NCBI GenBank assembly: GCA_022794035.1
Contig: JAAWDX010000001.1
Location: forward strand, 124,001 to 188,000
Length of the DNA: 64,000 nt
Direction: 5' to 3'
From: Lachnospiraceae bacterium
GTDB lineage: Bacteria > Bacillota > Clostridia > Lachnospirales > Bianqueaceae
In this document: positions 25,357 to 34,525 of the stretch, in pieces
Layout: every line of letters begins with the position of its first letter
How positions within the stretch are numbered: position 1 is the stretch's first letter
The notes under the pieces: model-generated
Database searches by the model: none
What the model was told of the DNA's origin: nothing
What the model saw: only the letters and a program-made list of their open reading frames with translations
Position numbers and translations under genes: made by a program

Positions 25357-26436
25357 ATGTATGTGAAGCGGTTGATGCTAAAAAACTTTCGCTGCTACGA
25401 GGAGTTAGACGTAGAGCTTTCGCCTAATATCAATATCGTATATGGAAAAAATGCCCAGGGAAAGACAAATCTGCTGGAAGCCGTTTATTACTGTGCTACT
25501 GGACGTTCACACCGCACCTCTTACGATAAAGAGTGCATCCGGTATGAGCAGGATGAGGCGATGATCAAGATCTGGTATGAAAAGTACAGGCAGGATCAGA
25601 TTGAGATTCACCTGCGCAAAAATGGCAGAAAGTCCGTAGCCATCAATGGGTATCCTGCGCAGAAGATCAACGAATTATTTGGCTGCTTTCATGTGGTTGT
25701 ATTTTCTCCAGAGGATCTTTCGCTCATCAAAAACGGCCCGGCTAAGCGACGCAAGTTTATGGATATGGAGATTTGTCAGGTGGATCCGGTATATCTCCAT
25801 GACCTGCAGCAATACTGCAAGGTGCTTCGGCAAAGAAATCAGCTGCTTAAGGAAATATCCAAAAATTCGGCTAAAAAAGAAACCGTGTTTGCATGGGATG
25901 CACAGCTGGTTCAGTACGGCGTAAAGGTGATGAAGCGAAGGGTGCAGTTTGTAAAGCAGCTGGAGTCCTTTACTGGCCCTATCCATGACAGCATTACGCA
26001 TGGAGAAGAAAAATTAAAAATTTTGTATGAAAACGCCGTGCCGGCAGACGAGAGCCTCTTCCAGCGTACGCTGGAAAATAATCTGGCGCGCGACATTCGT
26101 TACGGTACGACGGCAAGCGGGCCGCATCATGATGATTTGGCGCTGTATGTTGATCAGGCAGACGTGCGCGTATATGGCTCGCAGGGGCAGCAGCGTACGA
26201 CGGCGCTTTCGATGAAGCTGGCAGAGCTGGAGATGATGAAGCAGGAGATCGGTCATAGTCCGGTACTGCTGCTGGATGATGTGATGAGTGAGCTTGACAG
26301 GGAGCGGCAGCTGCATCTGGCACAGTACATTCAGCAAAATCAGACGATTATTACTTGTACGGGTATTGAGGACAGCATTCAGAGGCTGCCGGCCGGAAGG
26401 ATGTTTGAGGTGCAGAAGGGGAGAATTATCAGTTGA
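25357..26436 (+). CDS. recF: DNA replication/repair protein RecF
   Basis: 359 residues of an SMC-like ATPase that works with RecO/RecR at single-strand gaps. Walker A is VYGKNAQGKTNLLEAVYY (about 28-45), the ABC-type signature is YGSQGQQRTTALSMKLAE, and Walker B is VLLLDDVMSELD. It sits in the dnaN-yaaA-recF operon; its stop overlaps the TTG start of the HD-domain gene. Confidence 0.96.
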   Translation: MYVKRLMLKNFRCYEELDVELSPNINIVYGKNAQGKTNLLEAVYYCATGRSHRTSYDKECIRYEQDEAMIKIWYEKYRQDQIEIHLRKNGRKSVAINGYPAQKINELFGCFHVVVFSPEDLSLIKNGPAKRRKFMDMEICQVDPVYLHDLQQYCKVLRQRNQLLKEISKNSAKKETVFAWDAQLVQYGVKVMKRRVQFVKQLESFTGPIHDSITHGEEKLKILYENAVPADESLFQRTLENNLARDIRYGTTASGPHHDDLALYVDQADVRVYGSQGQQRTTALSMKLAELEMMKQEIGHSPVLLLDDVMSELDRERQLHLAQYIQQNQTIITCTGIEDSIQRLPAGRMFEVQKGRIIS

Positions 26437-27002
26437 GTCATTTTTTTGCATATATTGCCCGCATGAAGCACATTAAGAGATGGGGGCTCATGCGCAGCAA
26501 TCGGGAGGAAAATGTGCAGGAGCACAGCCTTCAGGTGGCGATGATTGCGCATTGTCTGGCACTGATTGAAAATAAAAGATACGGCGGCAGAGTAGATCCG
26601 GAGCATGTGATGGCGCTGGCTGTTTTTCATGAGACGGCGGAGGTCATTACCGGTGATCTGGTGACGCCGATTAAGTATTATAACAAGGAAATTCAGAAGG
26701 CCTATAAAAATGTGGAGAAGGTGGCGGAGGAAAAGATGATTTCGCTGCTGCCGGAGGAGCTGAGGGATGACTACCGTCCGTTGATCCAGCCGGAGGAGGA
26801 GGCATACCGGTATGTGAAGGCGGCTGATACCATTGCGGCCTATACAAAATGTCTGGAGGAGCTAAAGAGCGGAAATATGGAGTTTTCCATGGCAAAGCAG
26901 ACGCTGCAGCAGAAGATTCACGATATGAACATGCCTTGTGCAGAGGACTTTTTGCGGGAGTTTATTCCCAGCTTTTCCATGACGCTGGATGAGCTAAATT
27001 AA
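26433..27002 (+). CDS. yfbR: YfbR-like HD-domain 5'-deoxynucleotidase
   Basis: 189 residues close to E. coli YfbR in layout: N-terminal SHFFAYIARMKHIKRWGLMR, then the HD metal site ENVQEHSLQVAMIAH and HETAEVITGDLVTPIKYYN, and the C-terminal FIPSFSMTLDEL. Hydrolyses deoxynucleoside 5'-monophosphates in dNTP homeostasis. The start is a TTG overlapping the recF stop (TTGA). I prefer it because homologues begin with the same SHFF segment. The place right after recF, where gyrB often lies, is unusual. Confidence 0.88.
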   Translation: MSHFFAYIARMKHIKRWGLMRSNREENVQEHSLQVAMIAHCLALIENKRYGGRVDPEHVMALAVFHETAEVITGDLVTPIKYYNKEIQKAYKNVEKVAEEKMISLLPEELRDDYRPLIQPEEEAYRYVKAADTIAAYTKCLEELKSGNMEFSMAKQTLQQKIHDMNMPCAEDFLREFIPSFSMTLDELN

Positions 27003-27005
27003 TAG

Positions 27006-27034
27006 TTGACTTTGCACGGATTATGCCTTATATT
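27006..27034 (+). promoter_or_regulatory. Promoter for metK
   Basis: TTGACT, 17 bases, TATATT, 45 bases before the metK start. Confidence 0.7.
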
Positions 27035-27079
27035 TATTCAGTTGGATAGTGACAAATTTTGAGGAAAGAAGGGTTTGGG

Positions 27080-28267
27080 ATGTATAATCGACATTTTTTT
27101 ACATCTGAGTCCGTGACAGAAGGACATCCGGATAAGATCTGTGACCAGATTTCTGATGCCATTTTGGATGAAATCCTAGCGAAGGACCCTATGGGACGTG
27201 TTGCCTGTGAAACAACTGCCACTACCGGTATGGTGATGATCATGGGCGAAATTAGTACAAAATGCTATGTAGATATTCCGAAAATTGCGCGCAGCGTGAT
27301 TGAGGAAATTGGATATAATAATGCAGAATATGGTTTTGATTGCAACACCTGCGCTGTGATGACAGTGATTGATGAGCAGTCGCCTGATATTGCGCTGGGC
27401 GTGGACCATTCGATGGAGAATAAGTCTGGTTCCTCCAGTGAGGAAGATCTGTTTGGCGCAGGAGATCAGGGAATGATGTTTGGATATGCCTGTGATGAAA
27501 CGCCTGAGCTGATGCCGATGACGGCATCGCTGTCTCATAAGCTGGCAAAACGGCTTACAGAGGTAAGGAAATCAGGGCTGATGCCTTATCTGAGACCTGA
27601 CGGAAAGTCGCAGGTTACGATTGAGTTTGAGAATGATCAGCCTAAACGGATTGAAGCTGTGGTGGTTTCCTCTCAGCACAGCAGCGAAGTATCCATGGAG
27701 CAGCTGCGCAAAGAAATTATGGAAAATGTGATTTTGCAGGTGCTTCCTGCAGAGATGCTGGATGATGAGACCAAGTTTTATATCAATCCGACGGGACGCT
27801 TTATCATTGGAGGACCGCAGGGAGACAGCGGCCTTACCGGCCGTAAGATTATTGTGGATACATACGGCGGCTATGCGCGTCATGGCGGCGGCTGTTTTTC
27901 CGGTAAGGACCCGACAAAGGTGGACCGGAGCGCTGCCTATGCAGCCCGTTATGCGGCCAAAAATGTGGTGGCTGCCGGCCTTGCTAAAAAATGTGAGGTG
28001 CAGCTGGCCTATGCGATCGGCGTGAGCAAACCCGTGTCTGTGATGGTGGATACCTTTGGCACCGGCGTATATGAGGATGAGAAGATTTCGGAGGCTATTC
28101 AGCATGTATTTGATCTTCGTCCGGCATCGATTATCCGCGAGCTCGATCTTAGAAAGCCTATTTATAAAAAGCTGGCAGCCTATGGACATATGGGGCGTGA
28201 AGAACTGGGTGTAAAATGGGAGCAGACGGATAAGGTCTGTGCATTAAAAGATTATCTGCAAAAATAA
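27080..28267 (+). CDS. metK: S-adenosylmethionine synthetase
   Basis: 395 residues. Makes SAM from methionine and ATP. N-terminal [22 protein letters not shown], the central [13 protein letters not shown] hexapeptide region, and the phosphate loop [22 protein letters not shown] frame from TTG at 27059 exists, but the ATG at 27080 has a proper AAGAAGGG site and a typical start. Only 77 bases separate it from the upstream gene, leaving no room for a SAM riboswitch. Confidence 0.97.
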   Translation: MYNRHFFTSESVTEGHPDKICDQISDAILDEILAKDPMGRVACETTATTGMVMIMGEISTKCYVDIPKIARSVIEEIGYNNAEYGFDCNTCAVMTVIDEQSPDIALGVDHSMENKSGSSSEEDLFGAGDQGMMFGYACDETPELMPMTASLSHKLAKRLTEVRKSGLMPYLRPDGKSQVTIEFENDQPKRIEAVVVSSQHSSEVSMEQLRKEIMENVILQVLPAEMLDDETKFYINPTGRFIIGGPQGDSGLTGRKIIVDTYGGYARHGGGCFSGKDPTKVDRSAAYAARYAAKNVVAAGLAKKCEVQLAYAIGVSKPVSVMVDTFGTGVYEDEKISEAIQHVFDLRPASIIRELDLRKPIYKKLAAYGHMGREELGVKWEQTDKVCALKDYLQK

Positions 28268-28285
28268 ATCAGATAGGAGGCTGTC

Positions 28286-28873
28286 ATGAACGTTTCAGAA
28301 GCAATTGAAAAGAGACGCAGCATTCGGCGTTTTTCTCCGCAGCCCATCGAAAAGAACATGCTGTATGAGCTTGTGATGGGTGCTAGGTTAGCGCCGCAGG
28401 CGGCAAATATTCAGCCCCTGCAGTATATGATTGTGCATCAAAAGCAGCTTCTGGAGCCTGTTTTTGCCTGTACCCGCTGGGCGGGATATCTGGAGGGATA
28501 TGCGCCAAAGCCGGGATTTAGACCGACAGCGTATATCATAGTGCTCATCAATGAGGAGCTGAAGAAAAACGGAAATGATACCGATGCGGGTGCTGCCATA
28601 GAGAATATGCTGCTTTTAGCAGTGGAAAAAGGACTAGGCAGCTGCTGGATCGGGTCTTTGGACAGAGAGCAGCTGACAAAGCTTTTAGGCGTGCCGGAAA
28701 CCTGCAGAATTCATTCGCTGATTGCGCTGGGATACCCGGCGGAAAATCCGGTTTGGGAAGAAAAGGAGGGGGATTCTATTCAGTATTATCTGGATGAAGA
28801 GCGCCGTCTTCATGTACCCAAACGCCGCATGAATGAGATCATTTTACCTATTCAGCCTAATTTAGAGAAATAA
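28286..28873 (+). CDS. Nitroreductase family protein
   Basis: 195 residues. FMN-binding nitroreductase fold: the N-terminal EAIEKRRSIRRFSPQPIEK is the family's phosphate-binding segment, GARLAPQAANIQPLQYMIV follows, and VEKGLGSCWIGSL is the second FMN motif. The physiological substrate is unknown (quinones, nitro compounds or flavin-linked redox). The gene follows metK by 18 bases and ends at an intrinsic terminator, so it is probably co-transcribed with metK. Confidence 0.9.
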   Translation: MNVSEAIEKRRSIRRFSPQPIEKNMLYELVMGARLAPQAANIQPLQYMIVHQKQLLEPVFACTRWAGYLEGYAPKPGFRPTAYIIVLINEELKKNGNDTDAGAAIENMLLLAVEKGLGSCWIGSLDREQLTKLLGVPETCRIHSLIALGYPAENPVWEEKEGDSIQYYLDEERRLHVPKRRMNEIILPIQPNLEK

Positions 28874-28879
28874 AAAGAG

Positions 28880-28917
28880 AGGCGTTTCAAGATATTTTCA
28901 TTTTTGAACGCCTTTTT
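28880..28917 (+). terminator. Terminator after nitroreductase gene
   Basis: AGGCGTT(T)CAA pairs with TTGAACGCCT, followed by TTTTT. Confidence 0.75.
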
Positions 28918-28971
28918 GATTTGAAAAGATGAAAGTGTGTTTGCTTATAGTCAGGTAGAGGATGATATACC

Positions 28972-29844
28972 ATGGGAAACATGAAAATTAATGCAAATGG
29001 AACAGAAATCAGAGTAGTGGGCGATGTTATTAATGAAGAAGCGTATGTTTCATTGACAGATATAGCCAAGTACAAAAATGCAAACAATGCTTTTATTGTA
29101 ATTGCGAATTGGATGAGGAATCATTCCACAATTTCGTTTTTGGGGTTATGGGAACAAATTCATAATCCAAATTTTAAACCTATCGAATTCGATAGGTTTA
29201 AAGCAGAATCAGGAGATAATGCATTCACGTTGACACCCCAGCAATGGATAAAATCGACGGATGCGATAGGAATTCTATCAAAATCGGGACGATATGGCGG
29301 TACCTATGCTCATACTGATATTGCTTTTGAATTTGCATCTTGGATTTCACCTGAATTTAAACTTTATATTATAAAAGATTATCAAAGATTAAAAAAAGAT
29401 GAGGCAAGTAAGCTTGCAATTGGATGGGATGTTAAGAGAGAACTTTCAAAAATAAATTATCGCATTCATACAGATGCAGTAAAAGAATTTTTAATTACGC
29501 CTACATTATCTCCTAAAGAGATGAGCTATGCATATGCATCAGAAGCAGATGTTCTTAATATGGCTTTATTTGGAAAGACAGCATCTCAATGGAGAAATGA
29601 AAAAGGAATAAGAGGAAAGACGCCTAATATTAGAGATTTTGCTTCGGCAGAAGAATTAGTAGTTCTTATCAATTTAGAAGATACCAATGCAGATTTAATA
29701 AGGCAGGAGATACCACAAATTGAACGATTAAAGATATTAAGAGAAAAAGCATATAGACAGCTTGAAATTCTTAGGAGGAATAGAGAAACATTGGAGGCAT
29801 TAAAGAAAAGCTTAGTTGAAAATACAGATGATAAAGAAAAATAA
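28972..29844 (+). CDS. KilA-N domain protein, probable horizontally acquired orphan
   Basis: 290 residues. The N-terminal half (about 20-140) is a KilA-N DNA-binding domain: YVSLTDIAKYKNANN..IANWMRN and the late GRYGGTYAHTDIAFEFASWISPEFKLYI. The rest is charged and helical, ending in a likely coiled coil (ERLKILREKAYRQLEILRR). KilA-N proteins are typical of phages and large DNA viruses, but single copies occur in bacterial chromosomes with unknown function. The gene is clearly AT-richer than its neighbours, is preceded by a terminator, and has no phage genes nearby. It contains a 30-bp perfect palindrome. Start: GAGG ten bases upstream. Confidence 0.85.
   Translation: MGNMKINANGTEIRVVGDVINEEAYVSLTDIAKYKNANNAFIVIANWMRNHSTISFLGLWEQIHNPNFKPIEFDRFKAESGDNAFTLTPQQWIKSTDAIGILSKSGRYGGTYAHTDIAFEFASWISPEFKLYIIKDYQRLKKDEASKLAIGWDVKRELSKINYRIHTDAVKEFLITPTLSPKEMSYAYASEADVLNMALFGKTASQWRNEKGIRGKTPNIRDFASAEELVVLINLEDTNADLIRQEIPQIERLKILREKAYRQLEILRRNRETLEALKKSLVENTDDKEK
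29173..29202. repeat. 30-bp perfect palindrome inside the KilA-N gene
   Basis: TTTAAACCTATCGAA followed at once by its inverse complement TTCGATAGGTTTAAA. It lies in the coding sequence between the two conserved halves of the KilA-N domain; candidate own-operator or relic of an insertion. Confidence 0.85.
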
Positions 29845-29875
29845 AAAAATCATGATGAAAAACGGAGGAAGCACA

Positions 29876-30373
29876 ATGAAAAAAGTAGCTGTGATTATGG
29901 GAAGCGATAGCGATTGGTCGGTTGTCCAAAAGGCTGTCAAGGTATTAAAGACATATGAGATTCCTTATGAGGTGCATGTGATGAGCGCGCACCGTACACC
30001 GGTGCAGGCCAGTGAGTTTGCAGCCAGTGCAAAGGAAAAGGGATTTGGCGTGATCATTGCGGCTGCCGGCATGGCGGCACATTTGGCCGGTGTTTTAGCA
30101 GCGCATACAACGATTCCAGTGATTGGCATTCCCATTCAATCAGCCGGTCTTGGCGGCATCGATGCGCTTCTGGCAACGGTACAGATGCCCACAGGCATTC
30201 CGGTAGCGACGGTAGCTGTGAATGGGGCTGGTAATGCTGCTCATTTAGCAGCGCAGATACTGGCTCTTTCAGATGACACGCTGGCTGCTAAGCTAGAGGC
30301 CGGCAAGAAGGCCATGGAAGAAGAAGTGCTGGTGAAGGATCAAAAGATTCAGCAGCTGGCCGAAGAAATTTAA
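29876..30373 (+). CDS. purE: N5-carboxyaminoimidazole ribonucleotide mutase
   Basis: 165 residues, class I PurE. It interconverts N5-CAIR and CAIR in purine synthesis. Motifs GSDSDW (8-13), SAHRTP and the AAAGMAAHLAGVLAA segment. The frame extends 20 codons upstream, but GGAGG sits seven bases before the ATG at 29876, followed by the usual MKKVAVIMG. It is followed by a PurF-like gene 20 bases away. No purK or other pur genes are in the window, so this is a detached pair. Confidence 0.95.
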   Translation: MKKVAVIMGSDSDWSVVQKAVKVLKTYEIPYEVHVMSAHRTPVQASEFAASAKEKGFGVIIAAAGMAAHLAGVLAAHTTIPVIGIPIQSAGLGGIDALLATVQMPTGIPVATVAVNGAGNAAHLAAQILALSDDTLAAKLEAGKKAMEEEVLVKDQKIQQLAEEI

Positions 30374-30393
30374 ACAGGAGAATAGAATTTATT

Positions 30394-31812
30394 ATGGGCG
30401 GTATATTTGGTGTCGTCTCTAAGGGCGACTGTACAATGGATTTATACTTTGGCATTGATTATCATTCACATCTGGGAACGCGCAACGGCGGTATGGCGGT
30501 CTATACGGAAAGTGGATTTGACCGCTCCATCCACAAGCTGGAAAACGCACAGTTTAGAAATAAATTTGAAAACGCGGCTAACCGAATGCATGGTCATGTA
30601 GGGATTGGCTGTATCAGTGATTCAGAGCCTCAGCCTCTTTTGGTGCGCTCTAGCTTGGGGCATTTTGCGATCACAACAGTGGGACGAGTCAACAATCTGG
30701 ATGAGCTGGTGAAGGAGCTTCTATTTGATCAGGCAGGGCATTTTCTGGAGATGAACGGAAATGAAATCAATCCCACCGAGGTAGTCGCTACGCTGATCAA
30801 TCAAAAGGATACGATTGAAGAAGGGATCCGCTATGCACAGACGCGGATTGATGGATCTATGTCACTGATGGTGGCGACGAAGGACGGAATTTATTGCGGT
30901 CGTGACCTGGTAGGAAGAACGCCGATTATTTTGGCGCAGAAGGATGATGGAAGCCTATGCGCCTCTTTTGAGTCACATGCCTATCTGAATTTGGGCTATC
31001 GAACCATTCGCGAGCTTGGTCCGGGAGAGGTCGTCTTTTTATCAGAAAAGGGTGTGGAAAACAAGATTCCGCCCATGGATAAGAAGCGCGTATGCTCCTT
31101 CCTGTGGACCTATTATGGATATCCTACGGCGACCTATGAGGGTGTTAATGTAGAGGAATCCCGCTATCGCTGCGGAGCCCTTATGGCAGAGGCAGATGAA
31201 AAGGACCATCTAGAGCTTGACAGTGTAGGCGGCATCCCTGATTCCGGATTAGCAGCGGCCATTGGCTATGCCAATCGTTCGGGTGTCCCTTTTAAACGTC
31301 CGTTTATTAAATATACGCCCACATGGCCGCGCAGCTTCATGCCCACGCATCAAAGCGTGAGAAATCTGATTGCCCATATGAAGCTCATCCCTGTGCATGA
31401 ACTGATTCAGGATAAAAAGCTGCTATTTATCGATGATTCGATTGTACGCGGTACGCAGCTCAGAGAAACCGTTGACTTTTTATATCAGAGCGGCGCCAAA
31501 GAGGTGCATGTGCGTCCCGCGTGTCCGCCGATCATGTTTGGCTGTAAGTATATCAATTTTTCGCGTTCCACATCCGACATGGACCTGATTGCCCGTCGTA
31601 TCATTGTCAAACTGGAAGGCGGCATCCCAAGCGAGGATCGCTTTAAGCTCTATACCGATGCCTCCACACAGGAATATCAGAATATGGTAGAAGAAATCCG
31701 CAAGGAAATGCATTTTACCAGCCTCAAATTCCCCAGTCTGGAAATGCTGGTCAAATCGATCGGCATTCCCGAATGTGAGCTCTGCACCTATTGCTGGAAC
31801 GGAAAGGAATAA
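30394..31812 (+). CDS. Amidophosphoribosyltransferase paralogue lacking the nucleophilic cysteine
   Basis: 472 residues with PurF architecture: an N-terminal Ntn glutamine-amidotransferase-like domain and a phosphoribosyltransferase domain with the PRPP loop LLFIDDSIVRGTQLRET. True PurF exposes a catalytic Cys directly after the initiator Met (MCGIxG). Here the DNA reads ATG GGC GGT, giving MGGIFGVVS, so Gly replaces Cys and glutamine cannot be hydrolysed by the normal mechanism. The C-terminus ECELCTYCWNGKE keeps closely spaced Cys residues reminiscent of the iron-sulfur ligands of Bacillus-type PurF. It may use free ammonia, act on another amine or be regulatory. Downstream of purE. Confidence 0.85.
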   Translation: MGGIFGVVSKGDCTMDLYFGIDYHSHLGTRNGGMAVYTESGFDRSIHKLENAQFRNKFENAANRMHGHVGIGCISDSEPQPLLVRSSLGHFAITTVGRVNNLDELVKELLFDQAGHFLEMNGNEINPTEVVATLINQKDTIEEGIRYAQTRIDGSMSLMVATKDGIYCGRDLVGRTPIILAQKDDGSLCASFESHAYLNLGYRTIRELGPGEVVFLSEKGVENKIPPMDKKRVCSFLWTYYGYPTATYEGVNVEESRYRCGALMAEADEKDHLELDSVGGIPDSGLAAAIGYANRSGVPFKRPFIKYTPTWPRSFMPTHQSVRNLIAHMKLIPVHELIQDKKLLFIDDSIVRGTQLRETVDFLYQSGAKEVHVRPACPPIMFGCKYINFSRSTSDMDLIARRIIVKLEGGIPSEDRFKLYTDASTQEYQNMVEEIRKEMHFTSLKFPSLEMLVKSIGIPECELCTYCWNGKE

Positions 31813-31817
31813 GCAGC

Positions 31818-32936
31818 ATGCTACCGCAGGATTTGATTGAAACATTAGAAACGCCTTGCATCGTCATCGACGAGCGCATTGCAAAAGAAAATATAAAGCG
31901 GATGCAGCAGCAGGTCAGTGCTTGCGGCTGCAAGCTGCGTCCCCATATTAAAACGCATAAAATGCCCTATTTCGCCCAGCTGCAGCTGGCAGCTGGCGCT
32001 GAGGGAATCTGCAGCTGCAAGGTATCAGAAGCCGAGATCATGGCAGACGGCGGCATAGAGGATATTTTCCTTGCTTACCCACTGGTGGGCAAAAGGAAAT
32101 TGGCTCGTGCCATGGCGCTGGCTAAGAGAGTCCGCAGACTGATCCTCGCGGTGGACAGTACTGCGCAGGCGCAGGCGCTGCATGATGCGGCGCAGGAAGC
32201 GGGCATTAAGGTGGAAGTGCGCATGGAGGTGGATACGGGCGCGAAGCGGACCGGCGTGACCAGAGAGCATGTGCAGGAGCTGGCGCTGGCTTTGAAGCAG
32301 ATGCCGCATCTGAATCTGACGGGTATCTATACGTTTAAGAGCTTGATTTTGGGTGAGAAGCCTACGGAGGATAATGAAGCGGCCGGCCAAGAGGAGGGCG
32401 AGCTGCTGCGGGATATAGCGGCGCAGCTGGCGGCGCTTGGGTTTGAGAATCTGGAGATCAGCGGAGGCTCTACGCCGACAGGGCTTTATGTGGCGAAGAG
32501 CGGATGTGTGGATGAGGTGCGTCCGGGGACTTATATTTTTAATGATTATATGCTGATTCAGGAGAAGGCAGCGCTGCCGGAGCAGGTGGCGGTGCGGCTG
32601 TATGCCACGGTCGTGAGCGTGCCGGCGAAGGAATATGCGGTGATCGACGGAGGCACCAAAACGTTTCCGATGGATATTTTGCTTGATCAGCCGCCCTATT
32701 TTTATCCGTCCTATGCCATGGTGCAGGGACGGGAGGATCTGCAGCTTAGACGAATGAATGAGGAGCATGGCATCCTGACGAGCACAAAGGGGGATGTGCA
32801 GCTGCAGGTGGGTCAGGTGCTGGAGCTGATGCCGGTGCATGTCTGTACGGCAATCAATATGCAAAATCAGGTCTATATTTATGACGGCAAGACGCTGCGC
32901 AAGGAGAAAGTGGCTGCGCGCGGCATGCTGGTTTAA
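31818..32936 (+). CDS. PLP enzyme of the D-threonine aldolase/D-serine dehydratase-like family
   Basis: 372 residues. Alanine-racemase-type barrel with the PLP lysine in RPHIKTHK (about 45-52), PLP-phosphate loop ISGGSTPTG, and a C-terminal metal-binding His/Cys pair in PVHVCTAINM, the arrangement of DSD1-like D-threonine aldolases and D-serine dehydratases. The start at 31818 follows AAAGGA and comes five bases after the PurF-like stop; a longer frame (31791) overlaps that gene. It is followed by a RidA-family gene. The D-amino acid or 3-hydroxy-amino acid substrate is not determined. Confidence 0.85.
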   Translation: MLPQDLIETLETPCIVIDERIAKENIKRMQQQVSACGCKLRPHIKTHKMPYFAQLQLAAGAEGICSCKVSEAEIMADGGIEDIFLAYPLVGKRKLARAMALAKRVRRLILAVDSTAQAQALHDAAQEAGIKVEVRMEVDTGAKRTGVTREHVQELALALKQMPHLNLTGIYTFKSLILGEKPTEDNEAAGQEEGELLRDIAAQLAALGFENLEISGGSTPTGLYVAKSGCVDEVRPGTYIFNDYMLIQEKAALPEQVAVRLYATVVSVPAKEYAVIDGGTKTFPMDILLDQPPYFYPSYAMVQGREDLQLRRMNEEHGILTSTKGDVQLQVGQVLELMPVHVCTAINMQNQVYIYDGKTLRKEKVAARGMLV

Positions 32937-32996
32937 ATGCGGCGCTTGGCGGCCCAAGGGCTGCTTGCAATAAATTTTTGATAAGGAGAGATGAAA

Positions 32997-33446
32997 ATGA
33001 GCATTTATGACGTATTAAAGGAAAAAGGAATTACACTGCCTCCCGCGCCTCCGAAGGGCGGATTGTATACGCCGGTTAAGGAATTTGGCGAAAAGCTGAT
33101 TTATGTTTCCGGCTGCGGCTGTAACATCGGTGATGAGATTGGCTGCGGCAAGCTGGGAAAGGAAATCACGGTCGAAGAGGGCAAGAAATGGGCGCGCAAT
33201 GCGATGCTGAATGTGCTGTCGGTGGTGGATGCGAATGTGGGCTTGGATCAGATAAAGAGTTGTGTAAAGATGCTGGCCTTCGTTGCAAGCGATCCTGATT
33301 TTTATCAGCAGCCGGCGGTGGCTAACGGCGCCAGTGAGCTTTTGATGGAGGTATTTGGCGAGGTTCCGTCCCGTTCTGCAGTGGGCATGGTATGCCTGCC
33401 GGATAATCTGCCGATTGAGATCGAAATGATTTTCGAGTTAAAATAA
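32997..33446 (+). CDS. RidA (YjgF/YER057c/UK114) family protein
   Basis: 149 residues of the RidA-like trimeric fold, in the slightly longer subfamily (about 150 residues) with GGLYTPVKEFGEKLIYVSGCG near the start and EVFGEVPSRSAVGMVCLPDNLPIEIE at the end. RidA proteins hydrolyse reactive enamine/imine products of PLP enzymes; the position directly after a PLP enzyme fits. The arginine that binds the imine carboxylate in RidA proper appears to correspond to PSRSAVG. Two ATGs (32991, 32997) are possible; AAGGAG spacing favours the second. Confidence 0.85.
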   Translation: MSIYDVLKEKGITLPPAPPKGGLYTPVKEFGEKLIYVSGCGCNIGDEIGCGKLGKEITVEEGKKWARNAMLNVLSVVDANVGLDQIKSCVKMLAFVASDPDFYQQPAVANGASELLMEVFGEVPSRSAVGMVCLPDNLPIEIEMIFELK

Positions 33447-33453
33447 AATTCAT

Positions 33454-34509
33454 ATGAAAAGAAAGACATTTGGCTGGATACTAAGCGGCGTCATTCTTTT
33501 CATAGCAGTCATAACGGCACTCTTTTTTCTTTTGTTTTATACGAAGGCATGTGATTTTTGGCATCTGACAGGGCTAGAGGAAGGTCAGATTGAGGAGATT
33601 TATATTTCGTATTTAGGAGAGGAAAACAGAGTGCCTTTATCTGCTGGCTATAAAGAGGGTTTATTAGCAGCGCTTAGCGGCAGCGAGCTGAAACAGGTTA
33701 AGGACGAGGAGCAGCCTGTTTTTGAAAGTGCGTACCGTATTTGGTTTGAAATAGACGGGGAACTGCGGCAATATCCATTTTATTGGTTTTCCGGCAGGCG
33801 TCCCCTATCGACGCTGGCAGAGCAGAATCTGGATGAAAGCACAAAAGGATATGCCAGCGGTCTCTATGAATATCAGGATCGAAGATTTGACGTGCAGGTG
33901 GGAGACAGGCGCTTTCATTTTGAGCAGGCACGGGATGCGTTTTGGAATGAGGATATCAGCGAGCGGGCTTTTAAGGAAGCGGCCGCGGCAGCGGGAAGGC
34001 CGCAGCGTTATGAGCTGGATGGCTATGATGCAGAGGGAATGCATATCATAGATATGCCGACCGCGGTAGAGGGGCTTTATGATGAAGGAAAGACGGCTCA
34101 GGAGCTTATGGAGGCTTCTGAGCTGGTGATCGTCGCTGAGTGGATGGGCACAGTGCATGAAGAGCCAGAATATGATTTATATGGCATGGATGTATTTAAA
34201 CCGCTGCAGGTCTGGAAAGGGAAGGAAGGCTTTTCACAGCTGATTTATTGTCCAAAATGGCAATATGGAGATCGTATTCTCAGGGACGGAAGCAGCGTCG
34301 TGGTATATCCGCCGGCATGTACAGCCATTTTTGAAAAGAACCGTGAGTATGTGCTTTGTCTGCATATAGAAGAGGAGAAGCAAGGGAGGCCTGTGGTGGC
34401 GACGCTGGTAGGAGGCCGCATGTTTGGCGCAGGGATTTTACAGAATGGACGTATATATCCTGCTTATAATACGGAGTTTCATCCGTTTAACGGAATGGTG
34501 AAGCCATAA
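33454..34509 (+). CDS. Membrane-anchored protein of unknown function
   Basis: 351 residues. Residues 8-30 form a strong hydrophobic anchor (ILSGVILFIAVITALFFLL); the remainder is predicted extracellular, acidic and rich in aromatic residues, with no domain that I recognise. A stretch near 225-300 (SELVIVAEWMGTVHEEPEYDLYGMDVFKPLQVWKG style) looks like a beta-rich fold; I do not assign it. No clear ribosome site precedes the ATG, which comes seven bases after the RidA stop, so translation may be coupled. It may be a substrate-binding or cell-surface protein. Confidence 0.7.
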   Translation: MKRKTFGWILSGVILFIAVITALFFLLFYTKACDFWHLTGLEEGQIEEIYISYLGEENRVPLSAGYKEGLLAALSGSELKQVKDEEQPVFESAYRIWFEIDGELRQYPFYWFSGRRPLSTLAEQNLDESTKGYASGLYEYQDRRFDVQVGDRRFHFEQARDAFWNEDISERAFKEAAAAAGRPQRYELDGYDAEGMHIIDMPTAVEGLYDEGKTAQELMEASELVIVAEWMGTVHEEPEYDLYGMDVFKPLQVWKGKEGFSQLIYCPKWQYGDRILRDGSSVVVYPPACTAIFEKNREYVLCLHIEEEKQGRPVVATLVGGRMFGAGILQNGRIYPAYNTEFHPFNGMVKP

Positions 34510-34525
34510 AAAAATTTTTTAAAAG

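Noticed and set aside
27002..27080. SAM riboswitch upstream of metK
   Set aside because: Only 77 bases are available and they hold a good promoter; no SAM-I, SAM-II or similar fold can be drawn.
32025..32957. 310-codon minus-strand frame opposite the PLP enzyme
   Set aside because: The plus-strand frame has conserved PLP motifs; the antisense product is His/Arg/Leu-rich with no recognisable domain.
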